DNA of 64,000 nt from Parafrankia irregularis. GTDB lineage: Bacteria; Actinomycetota; Actinomycetes; Frankiales; Frankiaceae. The stretch's first letter is position 1. Every line of letters starts with the position of its first letter. Where the stretch lies: assembly GCF_001536285.1 (NCBI RefSeq), contig NZ_FAOZ01000013.1, positions 124,001-188,000 on the forward strand. Reading direction: 5' to 3'. Of this stretch, positions 16,835 to 24,443 are shown piece by piece. Made by a program: the position numbers and the translations under genes. The notes beneath the pieces were generated by a model. That model was not told the DNA's origin and did no database searches. It saw only the letters and a list, made by a program, of their open reading frames with translations.

Positions 16835-17419
16835 ATGACCCAGAGCAAAGTGGCGCCGCGCCACGGAACGATCTCCGAGCCGGCCTCCCGGGCGAATATC
16901 TATCTTCAGGAATGGCAGGCCAACGGCCTCGAATCCGGGAAGTTCTTCCCGGCGACCGAGGGCGGGCTGAACGACCCGTTCGCGCCGGACGACATCCCGA
17001 GCGACCCGCCGCCCGTCGACGGGAAGATCGCCAGCGCCGGCCAGGATTTCGCCGCCGAGCTGGACCGGCCGGGATCGGACTGGCAGAAGCACCCGGTCGG
17101 CTCCGGCCAGCAGCTCTCCATCACCTGGACCTTCCGCGCGCCGCACAGGACCCGGCGGTGGAACTATTTCCTCACCCGGCAGGACTGGGACCCGAGCATG
17201 CCGCTGAGCCGGGCCCAGTTCGAGTCGGATCCGGTCGCCCAGTTCCAGAACACCGGGCAGCCGTACTGGTCGGCCGAGGACCTCGAGCCGGAGAACCCGA
17301 CCCGGCACACGTTCACGCTCCCGCCGCGGCAGGGCTACCACGTCCTGCTCAGCGTGTGGGAGGTCGCCGACACCCCCAAGGGCTTCTACCAGGTGATTGA
17401 TCTCGATTTCACCGGGTGA
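16835..17419 (+). CDS. AA10 lytic polysaccharide monooxygenase-like protein without signal peptide or cysteines
   Basis: A 194-residue protein that aligns by eye with the CBP21/GbpA type of AA10 copper monooxygenase. The histidine brace is present: His10 in RHGTISEPASR, and His104 in WTFRAPHRTRRWNYF. The conserved DGKIASAG segment, WDPSMPLSR, GYHVLLSVWEVADT and GFYQVIDLDF (axial Phe184) are also present. AA10 enzymes oxidatively cleave chitin or cellulose outside the cell, with His as residue 1 after signal cleavage. Here only nine residues (MTQSKVAPR) precede that His, none hydrophobic, and there is no cysteine at all, whereas secreted relatives have disulfides. The start has no strong ribosome site; no upstream start supplies a signal peptide. 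A 17-bp hairpin follows the stop, then an amine oxidase gene. Confidence 0.82.
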   Translation: MTQSKVAPRHGTISEPASRANIYLQEWQANGLESGKFFPATEGGLNDPFAPDDIPSDPPPVDGKIASAGQDFAAELDRPGSDWQKHPVGSGQQLSITWTFRAPHRTRRWNYFLTRQDWDPSMPLSRAQFESDPVAQFQNTGQPYWSAEDLEPENPTRHTFTLPPRQGYHVLLSVWEVADTPKGFYQVIDLDFTG

Positions 17420-17427
17420 CGCCGCTG

Positions 17428-17465
17428 CCCTGTCCGCCGGCCGGTCGCCCGGTCGGCGGACAGGG
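17428..17465 (+). terminator. Strong hairpin after AA10 gene
   Basis: 17-bp arms beginning CCCTGTCCGCC and ending GGCGGACAGGG pair completely with one G-U and a 4-nt TCGC loop, 8 nt after the AA10 stop. There is no T-tract, so it may be a GC-type terminator or an mRNA-stabilising stem that partly uncouples the downstream amine oxidase. Confidence 0.6.
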
Positions 17466-17554
17466 CTCTGCCCGGCCCAGAAGGGCAGCAGAACCAGAAA
17501 GGCAGCAGTCAAAGCAGAAAGGCAACATTAAAAGCAGAAAAGGAGTGGGTATCA

Positions 17555-17587
17555 ATGCACGACATCGACCACGGACGACCGGTATGA
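17555..17587 (+). CDS. Ten-residue leader ORF translationally coupled to amine oxidase
   Basis: ATG 17555 follows the strong ribosome site AGGAG (17541-17545, 9-nt spacer) and encodes MHDIDHGRPV. Its TGA (17585-17587) overlaps the ATG of the amine oxidase in the arrangement ATGA. The oxidase itself has no other ribosome site, so its translation probably depends on ribosomes finishing this peptide. The upstream leader contains imperfect AGCAGAAAGG repeats. Whether the peptide has a sensing role is unknown. Confidence 0.5.
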   Translation: MHDIDHGRPV

Positions 17588-19197
17588 CCGCGCGAACCGC
17601 CGCCGACGCGCTGCGCGAGGCGATGATCGGCCGGGGCGGGCCGGAGGCGACCGGCTGGGCGGGTCCGCTCGAGCTGCCCCCCGCGCCGCGCGCGGGCGCC
17701 ACCGTCGCCGTTCTCGGTGCCGGCGTCGGCGGGCTGACCGCGGCCTACGAGCTCGGCCGACTGGGCTACCGGTGCACCGTGCTGGAGGCCTCGGACCGCG
17801 TCGGCGGCCGCAACCGCACGGCCCGCAACGGTGACGTGCTCCGCGAGATCGGCCCGACCGGGGAGCTGGTCGTCACGCACGAGTGCGTCTTCGACGACGA
17901 TCTCTACCTCAACCTGGGCCCCGGTCGCATCCCGTATCACCACCGCCGGATGCTGGACTACTGCCGGGCCTTCGGTGTCGCCCTCGAGCCGTACATCATG
18001 GAGACCACGGCGAACGTCATCCACCTCGCGGACGGCCGGATCGTCCGATGGCGCAACCGGCAGGTCGCCAACGACACCCGCGGGCACCTCGCGGCGATGC
18101 TCGCGGAGAGCCTCGCGCGGCGGGACGCCGCGACCGGGGAGCTGCTCGACCTGCTGCGGGTGTTCGGCCAGCTGGCGGATGACCACAGCTACCAGGGCTC
18201 GACCCGCTCCGGGTACGTCGAGGATCCTGACGTGCACGACTGGCCCCTCCCGGCACAGCCGATCCCCTTCGCGGACCTGTTGGAGTCGGGTTTCTGGAAG
18301 CACAGGTTCTACCAGCCGCTGGACTATCTGTGGCAGGCCACGATGTTCCAGCCGGTCGGCGGGATGGACCGCATCGTGACCGCGTTCGAGCGGGAGATCA
18401 ACGACAGGTTCGGCGACATCATCGAGCGCAACGCCGAGGTCACCGCGATCCGGCTGCTCGGCGAGGGTGGGGTGGACGTCGAATACGTGCGGGAGGGCAG
18501 CGCCCGGAAGCTGACCGCGGACTACTGCGTCAGCAGCATCCCGCTGCCGGTGCTGCGGAACATGTCCACCAACTTCTCCGCCGAGTTCGACGCGGCGCTC
18601 CATGCCGTCGAGTTCGCCGACACCTGCAAGGTCGGGTGGCAGGCGGAGGAACGTTTCTGGGAGAACGACACCGACCAGATCTACGGCGGGATCAGCTGGA
18701 CGAACCATCCGATCACCCAGGTCTGGTATCCGAGCAACGACTACTTCTCCCCGGCGGGAACGGGCACCGTCACCGGCGCCTACAACTTCGCCGACGTGGC
18801 CAGGAAGTTCGGCGATCTGGAGCCGCTGCAGCGGCTGGACCAGGCCCGCGCCGGCGCGGCGGAGCTGCACCCGACGTTCGCCGACAAGAACATCGTTCCC
18901 ACCGCGAAAGGCGTCACGATCGCCTGGCAGAAGGTGCCCTACCAGCTCGGGGGCTGGGCCGACTGGGACCCGGCGGACGCCGCGCACATGGTGGCCTACA
19001 AGGAGCTCCTCGAGCCCGAGGGTGGCGGGCGCTTCTTCATGCTGGGCGACCAGTGCTCACCGCTGCCCGGTTGGCAGGAGGGGGCGATGATGTCAGCCCA
19101 CTACGTGATCGGCCAGATCCAGGGCGTCATCCCGCTCACCGTGCCCGAAACGGTTCGGGTGCCCGATTCGGTCGCCCTGACCCAGGGCTCCCGCTGA
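17584..19197 (+). CDS. Flavin-dependent amine oxidase
   Basis: A 537-residue FAD enzyme. The N-terminal dinucleotide motif VLGAGVGGLTAAYELGRLGY plus EASDRVGGR (residues 42-80) and the C-terminal FAD-contact motif RFFMLGDQCSPLPGWQEGA are those of the monoamine/L-amino-acid oxidase superfamily (PF01593). Such enzymes oxidise an amine or amino acid and release ammonia and hydrogen peroxide. No signal peptide is present. The start chosen is ATG 17584, coupled to the leader ORF; an in-frame GTG at 17545 would sit directly on the ribosome site. It lies 164 bp after the AA10 gene on the same strand, and the two may be functionally paired. Confidence 0.85.
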   Translation: MTARTAADALREAMIGRGGPEATGWAGPLELPPAPRAGATVAVLGAGVGGLTAAYELGRLGYRCTVLEASDRVGGRNRTARNGDVLREIGPTGELVVTHECVFDDDLYLNLGPGRIPYHHRRMLDYCRAFGVALEPYIMETTANVIHLADGRIVRWRNRQVANDTRGHLAAMLAESLARRDAATGELLDLLRVFGQLADDHSYQGSTRSGYVEDPDVHDWPLPAQPIPFADLLESGFWKHRFYQPLDYLWQATMFQPVGGMDRIVTAFEREINDRFGDIIERNAEVTAIRLLGEGGVDVEYVREGSARKLTADYCVSSIPLPVLRNMSTNFSAEFDAALHAVEFADTCKVGWQAEERFWENDTDQIYGGISWTNHPITQVWYPSNDYFSPAGTGTVTGAYNFADVARKFGDLEPLQRLDQARAGAAELHPTFADKNIVPTAKGVTIAWQKVPYQLGGWADWDPADAAHMVAYKELLEPEGGGRFFMLGDQCSPLPGWQEGAMMSAHYVIGQIQGVIPLTVPETVRVPDSVALTQGSR

Positions 19198-19226
19198 CCC
19201 ACTGACCCACTGACCCGCCGACCTCC

Positions 19227-19257
19227 CTGACCCGGTCAGTCCCGACAGCCGGGTCAG
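19227..19257. terminator. Bidirectional hairpin between amine oxidase and hemD-like gene
   Basis: Arms CTGACCCGG / CCGGGTCAG (9 bp) with a 13-nt loop separate two convergent genes; the right arm overlaps the stop codon of the minus-strand gene. Confidence 0.6.
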
Positions 19258-20414
19258 TAGTGCCAGTCGTCACCGGCGGCGGTGTCGACGGCCCCTCGTT
19301 CAGGCTCGAAGGCCAGCCGGTAGCCGCGTTTGGCCACGGTCTGGATGATGCGGGGGTCGCCGAGCGCGGAACGCAGGCGGCCCACGGCCACCTCGACCGC
19401 GTGCTCGTCTCCGCCGCCGGGCGGCAACAGCTCACGCCGGGTGATGACATGCCCGGGCCGGACCACGAGGCGGCGCAGCAGCGCCATACTCGTCCGGCTG
19501 AGCGGGACGAGCCGCCCGTCCACGACGACGGCATGGCCGCGCAGGTCGAGCCAGTGGTCGGCGACCGGCAGCACCCGGCCGCGCCGACGCGGGATCTGCT
19601 CGACGATCTCACGCACCAGGGCGCCGAGCCGCGCCCGGGGCGGCGCGATCACCGGAATGTCCCGTTCCAGCAGCGGGCCGGCGGTCACCGGACCGACGCA
19701 GGCCGCCACCACCGGGCCGAGCAGCGCCTCGTGCACGGCCTCGCCCAGCCCCTGCTCGTCCGCGCTGCGCAGGAAGCTCACCGCGGCCGGCGCGCTGGTG
19801 AACGCGACCGCGTCCAGTTCGGTGGTCGCGGTCGCGTCGATCAGCCGCCGCAGCGGGGTGACGTCCTCGGGCCCGATCCACCGGTAGACGGGGACCTCGA
19901 TGACGTCCGCGCCGGCCAGCCGCAGCGTCTCCACCAGGTCCGGAAGCGGTTCCCCGTGCTGCTGCACCGCGATGCGCCGGCCGTCGAGGTCGTCCCGCTC
20001 GATCAGGTACTCCAGCACCTCGCTGGACGACTCCGATTCCGGCGACCAGGCCTCCCGCAGCCCGCTCGCGCGGATCGCGCCGCGGGCCTTGGGGCCGCGG
20101 GCCAGCAGGGTCGCCGAGCCGATCGCCTTGGTGAGCGGATCGAGCAGATCCCAGGCGTCGGCGGCCTCCATCCAGCCGCGGAAACCGATCCCGGTGGTGG
20201 CGACGACGACGTCCAGCGGCGCGGACAGGCACCGCTCGGTCGCCTGGCGCAGCTCCGTGTCGTCGGCCAGCGGGACGATCCGGATCGCCGGGCCGTACAG
20301 GATCCGTGCCCCGCGGCGCTCGAGCGCGGCACCGAACTCCTCCCGGCGGCGCGCCGCGGTGATCCCGATGGTGTAGCCGGCCAGCGGCTCGACGCCGCTG
20401 GAACCACCAGTCAC
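19254..20414 (-). CDS. Uroporphyrinogen-III synthase domain fused to OmpR-type winged helix (nitrite-operon regulator)
   Basis: A 386-residue protein. Residues 10-270 are a HemD-like uroporphyrinogen-III synthase (GYTIGITAARRREEFG; VAFTSAPAAVSFL; CVGPVTAGPLL). Residues 285-375 are a trans_reg_C winged helix (SRTSMALLRRLVVRPGHVITRRELLP; VEVAVGRLRSALGDPRIIQTVAKRGYRL, given here in pieces). The same fusion accompanies nirBD in other actinobacteria (Rv0260c type) and is thought to regulate nitrite/siroheme genes rather than only make the tetrapyrrole. It overlaps the nirD stop by 4 bp (ATGA), so it is the last gene of nirB-nirD-hemD. Confidence 0.88.
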   Translation of the reverse strand: MTGGSSGVEPLAGYTIGITAARRREEFGAALERRGARILYGPAIRIVPLADDTELRQATERCLSAPLDVVVATTGIGFRGWMEAADAWDLLDPLTKAIGSATLLARGPKARGAIRASGLREAWSPESESSSEVLEYLIERDDLDGRRIAVQQHGEPLPDLVETLRLAGADVIEVPVYRWIGPEDVTPLRRLIDATATTELDAVAFTSAPAAVSFLRSADEQGLGEAVHEALLGPVVAACVGPVTAGPLLERDIPVIAPPRARLGALVREIVEQIPRRRGRVLPVADHWLDLRGHAVVVDGRLVPLSRTSMALLRRLVVRPGHVITRRELLPPGGGDEHAVEVAVGRLRSALGDPRIIQTVAKRGYRLAFEPERGAVDTAAGDDWHY

Positions 20415-20734
20415 GTCGCTTTCACCTCAACCATTCCCTCGCGGCTGCGCACCTCGTAGACGGGTACGGTGACCCCTTCCGCGTCCAGGCACTCTCCGGT
20501 GCGCAGATCGAAGACCTGCTTGTGCAGTGGAGACGCTACCGTCCGCCGCCCCGCCCGGCTTCCCACGATGCCCCGGGCGAGCACGCAGGTGCCCGTGAAC
20601 GGGTCCCGGTTGCCGAGGGCGAACAGCTGACCGTCGTGGCAGCGGAACAGCGCGACCTGGACATCGCCGACGAGCGCGGCGACACCGCGCTCCGGCAGCA
20701 GGTCGTCGTACCGGCAGACCGTGGCCCACGTCAT
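20411..20734 (-). CDS. nirD: Nitrite reductase [NAD(P)H] small subunit
   Basis: A 107-residue Rieske-fold subunit (CRYDDLLPERGVAALVGDVQVALFR; FALGNRDPFTG; SPLHKQVFDLRTGECLD, shown in pieces). The CxH and CxxH iron ligands of true Rieske proteins are absent, as is normal for NirD. It partners NirB in six-electron reduction of nitrite to ammonium. The start ATG 20734 has AAAGGA 7 nt upstream and lies 17 bp after the nirB stop; the stop overlaps the next gene by 4 bp. Confidence 0.92.
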   Translation of the reverse strand: MTWATVCRYDDLLPERGVAALVGDVQVALFRCHDGQLFALGNRDPFTGTCVLARGIVGSRAGRRTVASPLHKQVFDLRTGECLDAEGVTVPVYEVRSREGMVEVKAT

Positions 20735-20751
20735 GGTTGCGTCCTTTCCCG

Positions 20752-23370
20752 TCATCGGGTCGGTATCCCCACCGCGACGCCGGTGGCCGGGACGGCTGCG
20801 GCCGGGACGGCGGCGGCTGGGGTACCGGCGACCGGGAGGCCCAGGAGCACCGGCCGGGGCTGGCCGCGTTCCGTCACGAAGGTGATGGTCGGGTCGGGGG
20901 TGTCCGGGGCGTTCACGAACGAGACGAACCGGCTCAGCCGCGCCGGGTCGGCCAGCACCGCCGCCCATTCGTCCTCGTAGCCGCCGACGTGTCGCTCGAT
21001 CGCCGCGTCAAGCTCCGCGGCGATGCCCAGGGCGTCGTCGACGAGCACCGAGCGCAGGTAGTCGAGGCCGTCCACCTGCTCACCGCCGGGGCCGGTGGAC
21101 AGCGACTCGACCCAGCTCGACGTCCGCTGCAACCGGTCGGCGGTGCGGACGTAGAAGACGATGAACCGGTCGATCGTGCGGACCAGGGTCTCGGTGTCGA
21201 CGTCGGCGAGCAGGAGGTCCGCGTGCCGGGGCCGGAACCCGCCGTTGCCACCGACGTAGAGGTTCCACCCGTTCTCGGTGGCGATCACGCCGATGTCCTT
21301 GCCACGGGCCTCGGCACATTCACGCGCGCAGCCGGAGACCGCGGCCTTGATCTTGTGCGGTGATCGGATGCCGCGGTAGCGCAGCTCCAGCGCGATGGCG
21401 AGGGCGAGGGAGTCCTGCACGCCGTACCGGCACCAGGTCGAGCCGACACAGGACTTCACAGTGCGCAGCGCCTTGCCGTAGGCGTGCCCCGACTCGAACC
21501 CGGCGTCGACGAGACGGCGCCAGATCGCCGGCAGCTGCTCCAGCCGGGCCCCGAGCAGGTCGATGCGCTGCCCACCGGTGATCTTCGTGTAGAGGTCGAA
21601 GTCCCGGGCGACCGTGCCGATGGCGATCAGCTTCTCCGGCGTGATCTCACCGCCGGGAATCCGCGGCACGACCGAATAGGTGCCGTTGCGCTGGATGTTG
21701 GCGAGGAACGCGTCGTTGGTGTCCTGCAGCGCCGCCTGCTCACCGTCGAGAATGTGGCCGTTGCCGAGGCTGGCGAGAATAGACGCCACGACCGGCTTGC
21801 ACACATCGCAGCCGCGGCCCCGCCCGTACCGGTCTACGAGCTCGCTGAACGTCGCGATCCGCTCGACCCGGACCAGGTCGAACAGCTCCGCCCGCGAATG
21901 GTCGAAATGCTCGCACAGCGCCTTGTCGACGGTCACTCCGCTTTCGGTGAGCAGCGTCGAGAGCAGCGGAACGCACGACCCGCAGCCGGTGCCGGCCTTC
22001 GTGCACTCCTTGACCTCGGCGACGGTGGTGAGACCGGATCCGGCGATCGCGGTGTCGATCGCCTCCCGCGTCACGGCGTGGCACGAGCAGACCATCGCGT
22101 CGGCGGGCAGCGCCCCGACGGGCCCGCCACCGGCACCGTCACCGCGCGGGGCGAGCATCGCGAGCGGGTCCCCGGGCAGCGGGCGGCCGACCAGCGGACG
22201 CAGGGCGGCGTACCTCGACGCGTCCCCCACCAGCACTCCACCGAGCAGGGTGGTCGCGTCGTCGGAGACGACGAGCTTCGCGTAGGAACCGGCGACCGGA
22301 TCGTTGACGGTGACTTCCAGCGCGCCGTCGGTGGTGGCCAGCGCGTCACCGAAACTCGCGACGTCCACACCGAGCAGCTTGAGCTTCGTGGCGGTGTCCG
22401 CGGCGCGGAACTCCGCGTTCCCGCCGGCAAGCCGGTCGGCGAGCACCGAACCCATCGCGTAGCCGGGAGCCACCAGCCCGTAGACCGTGCCGTCGATGCA
22501 GGCGCACTCCCCGATCGCGTGGACAGCGGCGTCGGCGGTGCGGCAGCCGGCGTCGACCACCACCCCGCCCCGCGCACCGACCGCCAGCCCCGCGTCCCGC
22601 GCGAGCTGGTCACGCGGACGCACCCCGGCGGCGAACACGACCAGGTCGACGGGCAGCTCGGTGCCGTCCCCCAGGGTGACGAGCCTCGGTGCGGCCTGGT
22701 CCGGCGCGGCCTCGGTCACCGCGGCGGCGAAGGTACCGAGATGGACGGTGACGCCGAGCTCCTCGACCAGCCGGCGCAGCAGCGCGCCGCCGCCCTCGTC
22801 GACCTGCAACGGCATGAGCCGTGGGGCCATCTCGACGACGTGCACGGCCAGCCCGAGCAGCCGCAGCGCGCGGGCGGCCTCCAGGCCGAGCAGCCCGCCG
22901 CCGACCACCAGCCCCACTCGCGTGCGTGCCCGCCGGGCGGCCGCGTGGATCGCCTCCAGGTCGTCGAGCGTGCGGTAGACGAAACAGCCCGGCAGGTCGG
23001 CGCCGGGCACCGGCGGGACGAACGCGGCGGAACCGGTCGCCAGCACGAGCGCGTCGTAGCCGACGGTCCGTCCGTGACTGGTGGTGACGGTCCGTGCCGC
23101 GCGGTCGACCGCGATGACGGCCTCGTCGAGATGCAGCCGGTATCCGTGGCCGTCGTAACAGCCCGAGGCGACGAGATCCAGGCTCTGCGGGCTGGCCCCG
23201 TCGAAGTAGGACGACAGTGCGACCCGGTCGTAGGCTTGCCGCGGCTCCTCCCCGAAGACGGTGACCTGCCAGTGGCGGTCGACGTCCCGTTCTCGCAGCG
23301 CCTCGACGAAATGCTGGCCGACCATGCCGTTGCCGACCACGACGAGACGGCGGCCCGAATTCGTTTCCAT
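20752..23370 (-). CDS. nirB: Nitrite reductase [NAD(P)H] large subunit
   Basis: An 872-residue cytoplasmic enzyme. The N-terminal half is an FAD/NAD(P) pyridine-nucleotide oxidoreductase (VVVGNGMVGQHF; DALVLATGSAAF; GLVVGGGLLGLEAA). A BFD-type [2Fe-2S] domain follows (VCSCHAVT near 427, then CTKAGTGCGSC). The C-terminal half binds siroheme and [4Fe-4S], with cysteines in KSCVGSTWCRYG (about 637) and SGCARECAE (about 677). It reduces nitrite to ammonium downstream of the nitrate reductase. A Pro/Ala/Val-rich C-terminal tail (last 25 residues) is extra. It is first gene of nirB-nirD-hemD. Confidence 0.95.
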   Translation of the reverse strand: METNSGRRLVVVGNGMVGQHFVEALRERDVDRHWQVTVFGEEPRQAYDRVALSSYFDGASPQSLDLVASGCYDGHGYRLHLDEAVIAVDRAARTVTTSHGRTVGYDALVLATGSAAFVPPVPGADLPGCFVYRTLDDLEAIHAAARRARTRVGLVVGGGLLGLEAARALRLLGLAVHVVEMAPRLMPLQVDEGGGALLRRLVEELGVTVHLGTFAAAVTEAAPDQAAPRLVTLGDGTELPVDLVVFAAGVRPRDQLARDAGLAVGARGGVVVDAGCRTADAAVHAIGECACIDGTVYGLVAPGYAMGSVLADRLAGGNAEFRAADTATKLKLLGVDVASFGDALATTDGALEVTVNDPVAGSYAKLVVSDDATTLLGGVLVGDASRYAALRPLVGRPLPGDPLAMLAPRGDGAGGGPVGALPADAMVCSCHAVTREAIDTAIAGSGLTTVAEVKECTKAGTGCGSCVPLLSTLLTESGVTVDKALCEHFDHSRAELFDLVRVERIATFSELVDRYGRGRGCDVCKPVVASILASLGNGHILDGEQAALQDTNDAFLANIQRNGTYSVVPRIPGGEITPEKLIAIGTVARDFDLYTKITGGQRIDLLGARLEQLPAIWRRLVDAGFESGHAYGKALRTVKSCVGSTWCRYGVQDSLALAIALELRYRGIRSPHKIKAAVSGCARECAEARGKDIGVIATENGWNLYVGGNGGFRPRHADLLLADVDTETLVRTIDRFIVFYVRTADRLQRTSSWVESLSTGPGGEQVDGLDYLRSVLVDDALGIAAELDAAIERHVGGYEDEWAAVLADPARLSRFVSFVNAPDTPDPTITFVTERGQPRPVLLGLPVAGTPAAAVPAAAVPATGVAVGIPTR

Positions 23371-23492
23371 GACCAGTCCCCACGCGCCCGGATCCGTCAG
23401 GCCCGGCTGCCGCCATGGTCGCCAGGCCCTGTTATGCCGAGCGCGCGCAGGCGTTAACTCGTGGGCAAGGAGATCTCACCGCCGCCGGGTGG

Positions 23493-23580
23493 GCGCTGTG
23501 CGCGCACTGCTGTACACGCATGCTGTGCGCGGCGCTGCTGTGCGCGGCGCTGCTGTACGCGGGCGCTGCTGCACGCGGGT
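23493..23580. repeat. Imperfect 15-bp tandem repeat upstream of nirB
   Basis: About six degenerate copies of GGCGCTGCTGTGCGC lie between the nirB start and the stop of the TetR gene. The intervening 23371-23492 has no gene; the nirB promoter is presumably there, but I see no convincing -10/-35 pair or GlnR box. Confidence 0.65.
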
Positions 23581-23581
23581 G

Positions 23582-24343
23582 TCAGTGGCTGGCCGGGAGC
23601 CGGCTGGTGACGCCGTCGAGGAAGATCGCCATGCTGTGCGCGAAGACGGCGTCGACCGGCGCGGACAGGTAGACGTCCCCGGTCTCGCGAAGCGCCGCGA
23701 CATCATCGGGGGGCAGGCGGTCGAGCAGCTCGTCGAAGCCGGCGCCGGCCGGGACGCCGCTCGGGCTGCGCCCGGATCGGCTGCGCTGGATGGTCGCGGC
23801 GCCCGCCACGAGCTCGATCATGGCGATGGTCGTGTACACGGCCTCCGCCCTGGTCAGCCCGGCGGAGTCGAAGGCGGTCACCGCCGCGTTGACGAAGCGC
23901 AGCATGTTGGGGCCGTAGCCGTGCATGTTCCGCCCCGCCGCGTCGGGAAGCGGCTGGTCGAGGATGACCCTGCGCATCTCGCTCATGAGCACTTCGATGT
24001 CGGCTCGCCAGCCGCGGCCGGTGCGCTCGATCCGGATGTCGCCCATGACGTGGTCCCCGATCAGCGCGATCAGTTCGTCCCGGCTGGCGATGTGCCGGTA
24101 GAGCGAGGCGTTGCTGGTGCCGAGCCGCTCGGCGACGGCGCGCACCGTGAGGGCGTCCAGCCCGTCCTCGCGCAGGACGTCGAGGGCGGCTCCGATGATC
24201 CGCTCGGTGGACAGCCCGCCGAGCCGCGGCCGCCGGCGGCGTTCGAGGTCCGAGCGCTGGATCCACCAGCGGGCCGAACCGGGCTCGTAGCCCACGGATG
24301 CGCACGCCACGAGGCCGTCCGAGTCCACCTGGACAGTATGCAA
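23582..24343 (-). CDS. TetR/AcrR-family transcriptional regulator
   Basis: A 253-residue protein with a TetR DNA-binding domain at residues 40-90 (IIGAALDVLREDGLDALTV; RAVAERLGTSNASLYRHIASRDEL, in pieces) and a C-terminal ligand-binding region resembling the TetR_C family of tetracycline-type repressors. An unusual 35-residue N-terminal extension containing an Arg-rich stretch precedes it. The start is TTG 24343 with GGAG 6 nt upstream. Its target is not evident: the neighbouring luciferase-like gene lies upstream on the same strand (stop 24444), about 100 bp away. Confidence 0.85.
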   Translation of the reverse strand: MHTVQVDSDGLVACASVGYEPGSARWWIQRSDLERRRRPRLGGLSTERIIGAALDVLREDGLDALTVRAVAERLGTSNASLYRHIASRDELIALIGDHVMGDIRIERTGRGWRADIEVLMSEMRRVILDQPLPDAAGRNMHGYGPNMLRFVNAAVTAFDSAGLTRAEAVYTTIAMIELVAGAATIQRSRSGRSPSGVPAGAGFDELLDRLPPDDVAALRETGDVYLSAPVDAVFAHSMAIFLDGVTSRLPASH

Positions 24344-24443
24344 GATCCGCTCCGATACTCACACGGCAGATAGGTGAATGCTGGTCGCATTGGGGCCGGC
24401 CGGCCCGGGCTGCCACCCGGATCAGCCACCCCGGCCGGCCGCC

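Noticed and set aside
15689-17419. Single long plus-strand protein ending in the AA10 domain
   Set aside because: The N-terminal two thirds is antisense to enoyl-CoA hydratase plus repeat; only the part from ATG 16835 resembles a family.
23371-23492. GlnR box upstream of nirB (GTTAAC near 23455, ATAAC near 23435)
   Set aside because: The half-sites are not spaced by six bases and only one resembles the consensus.
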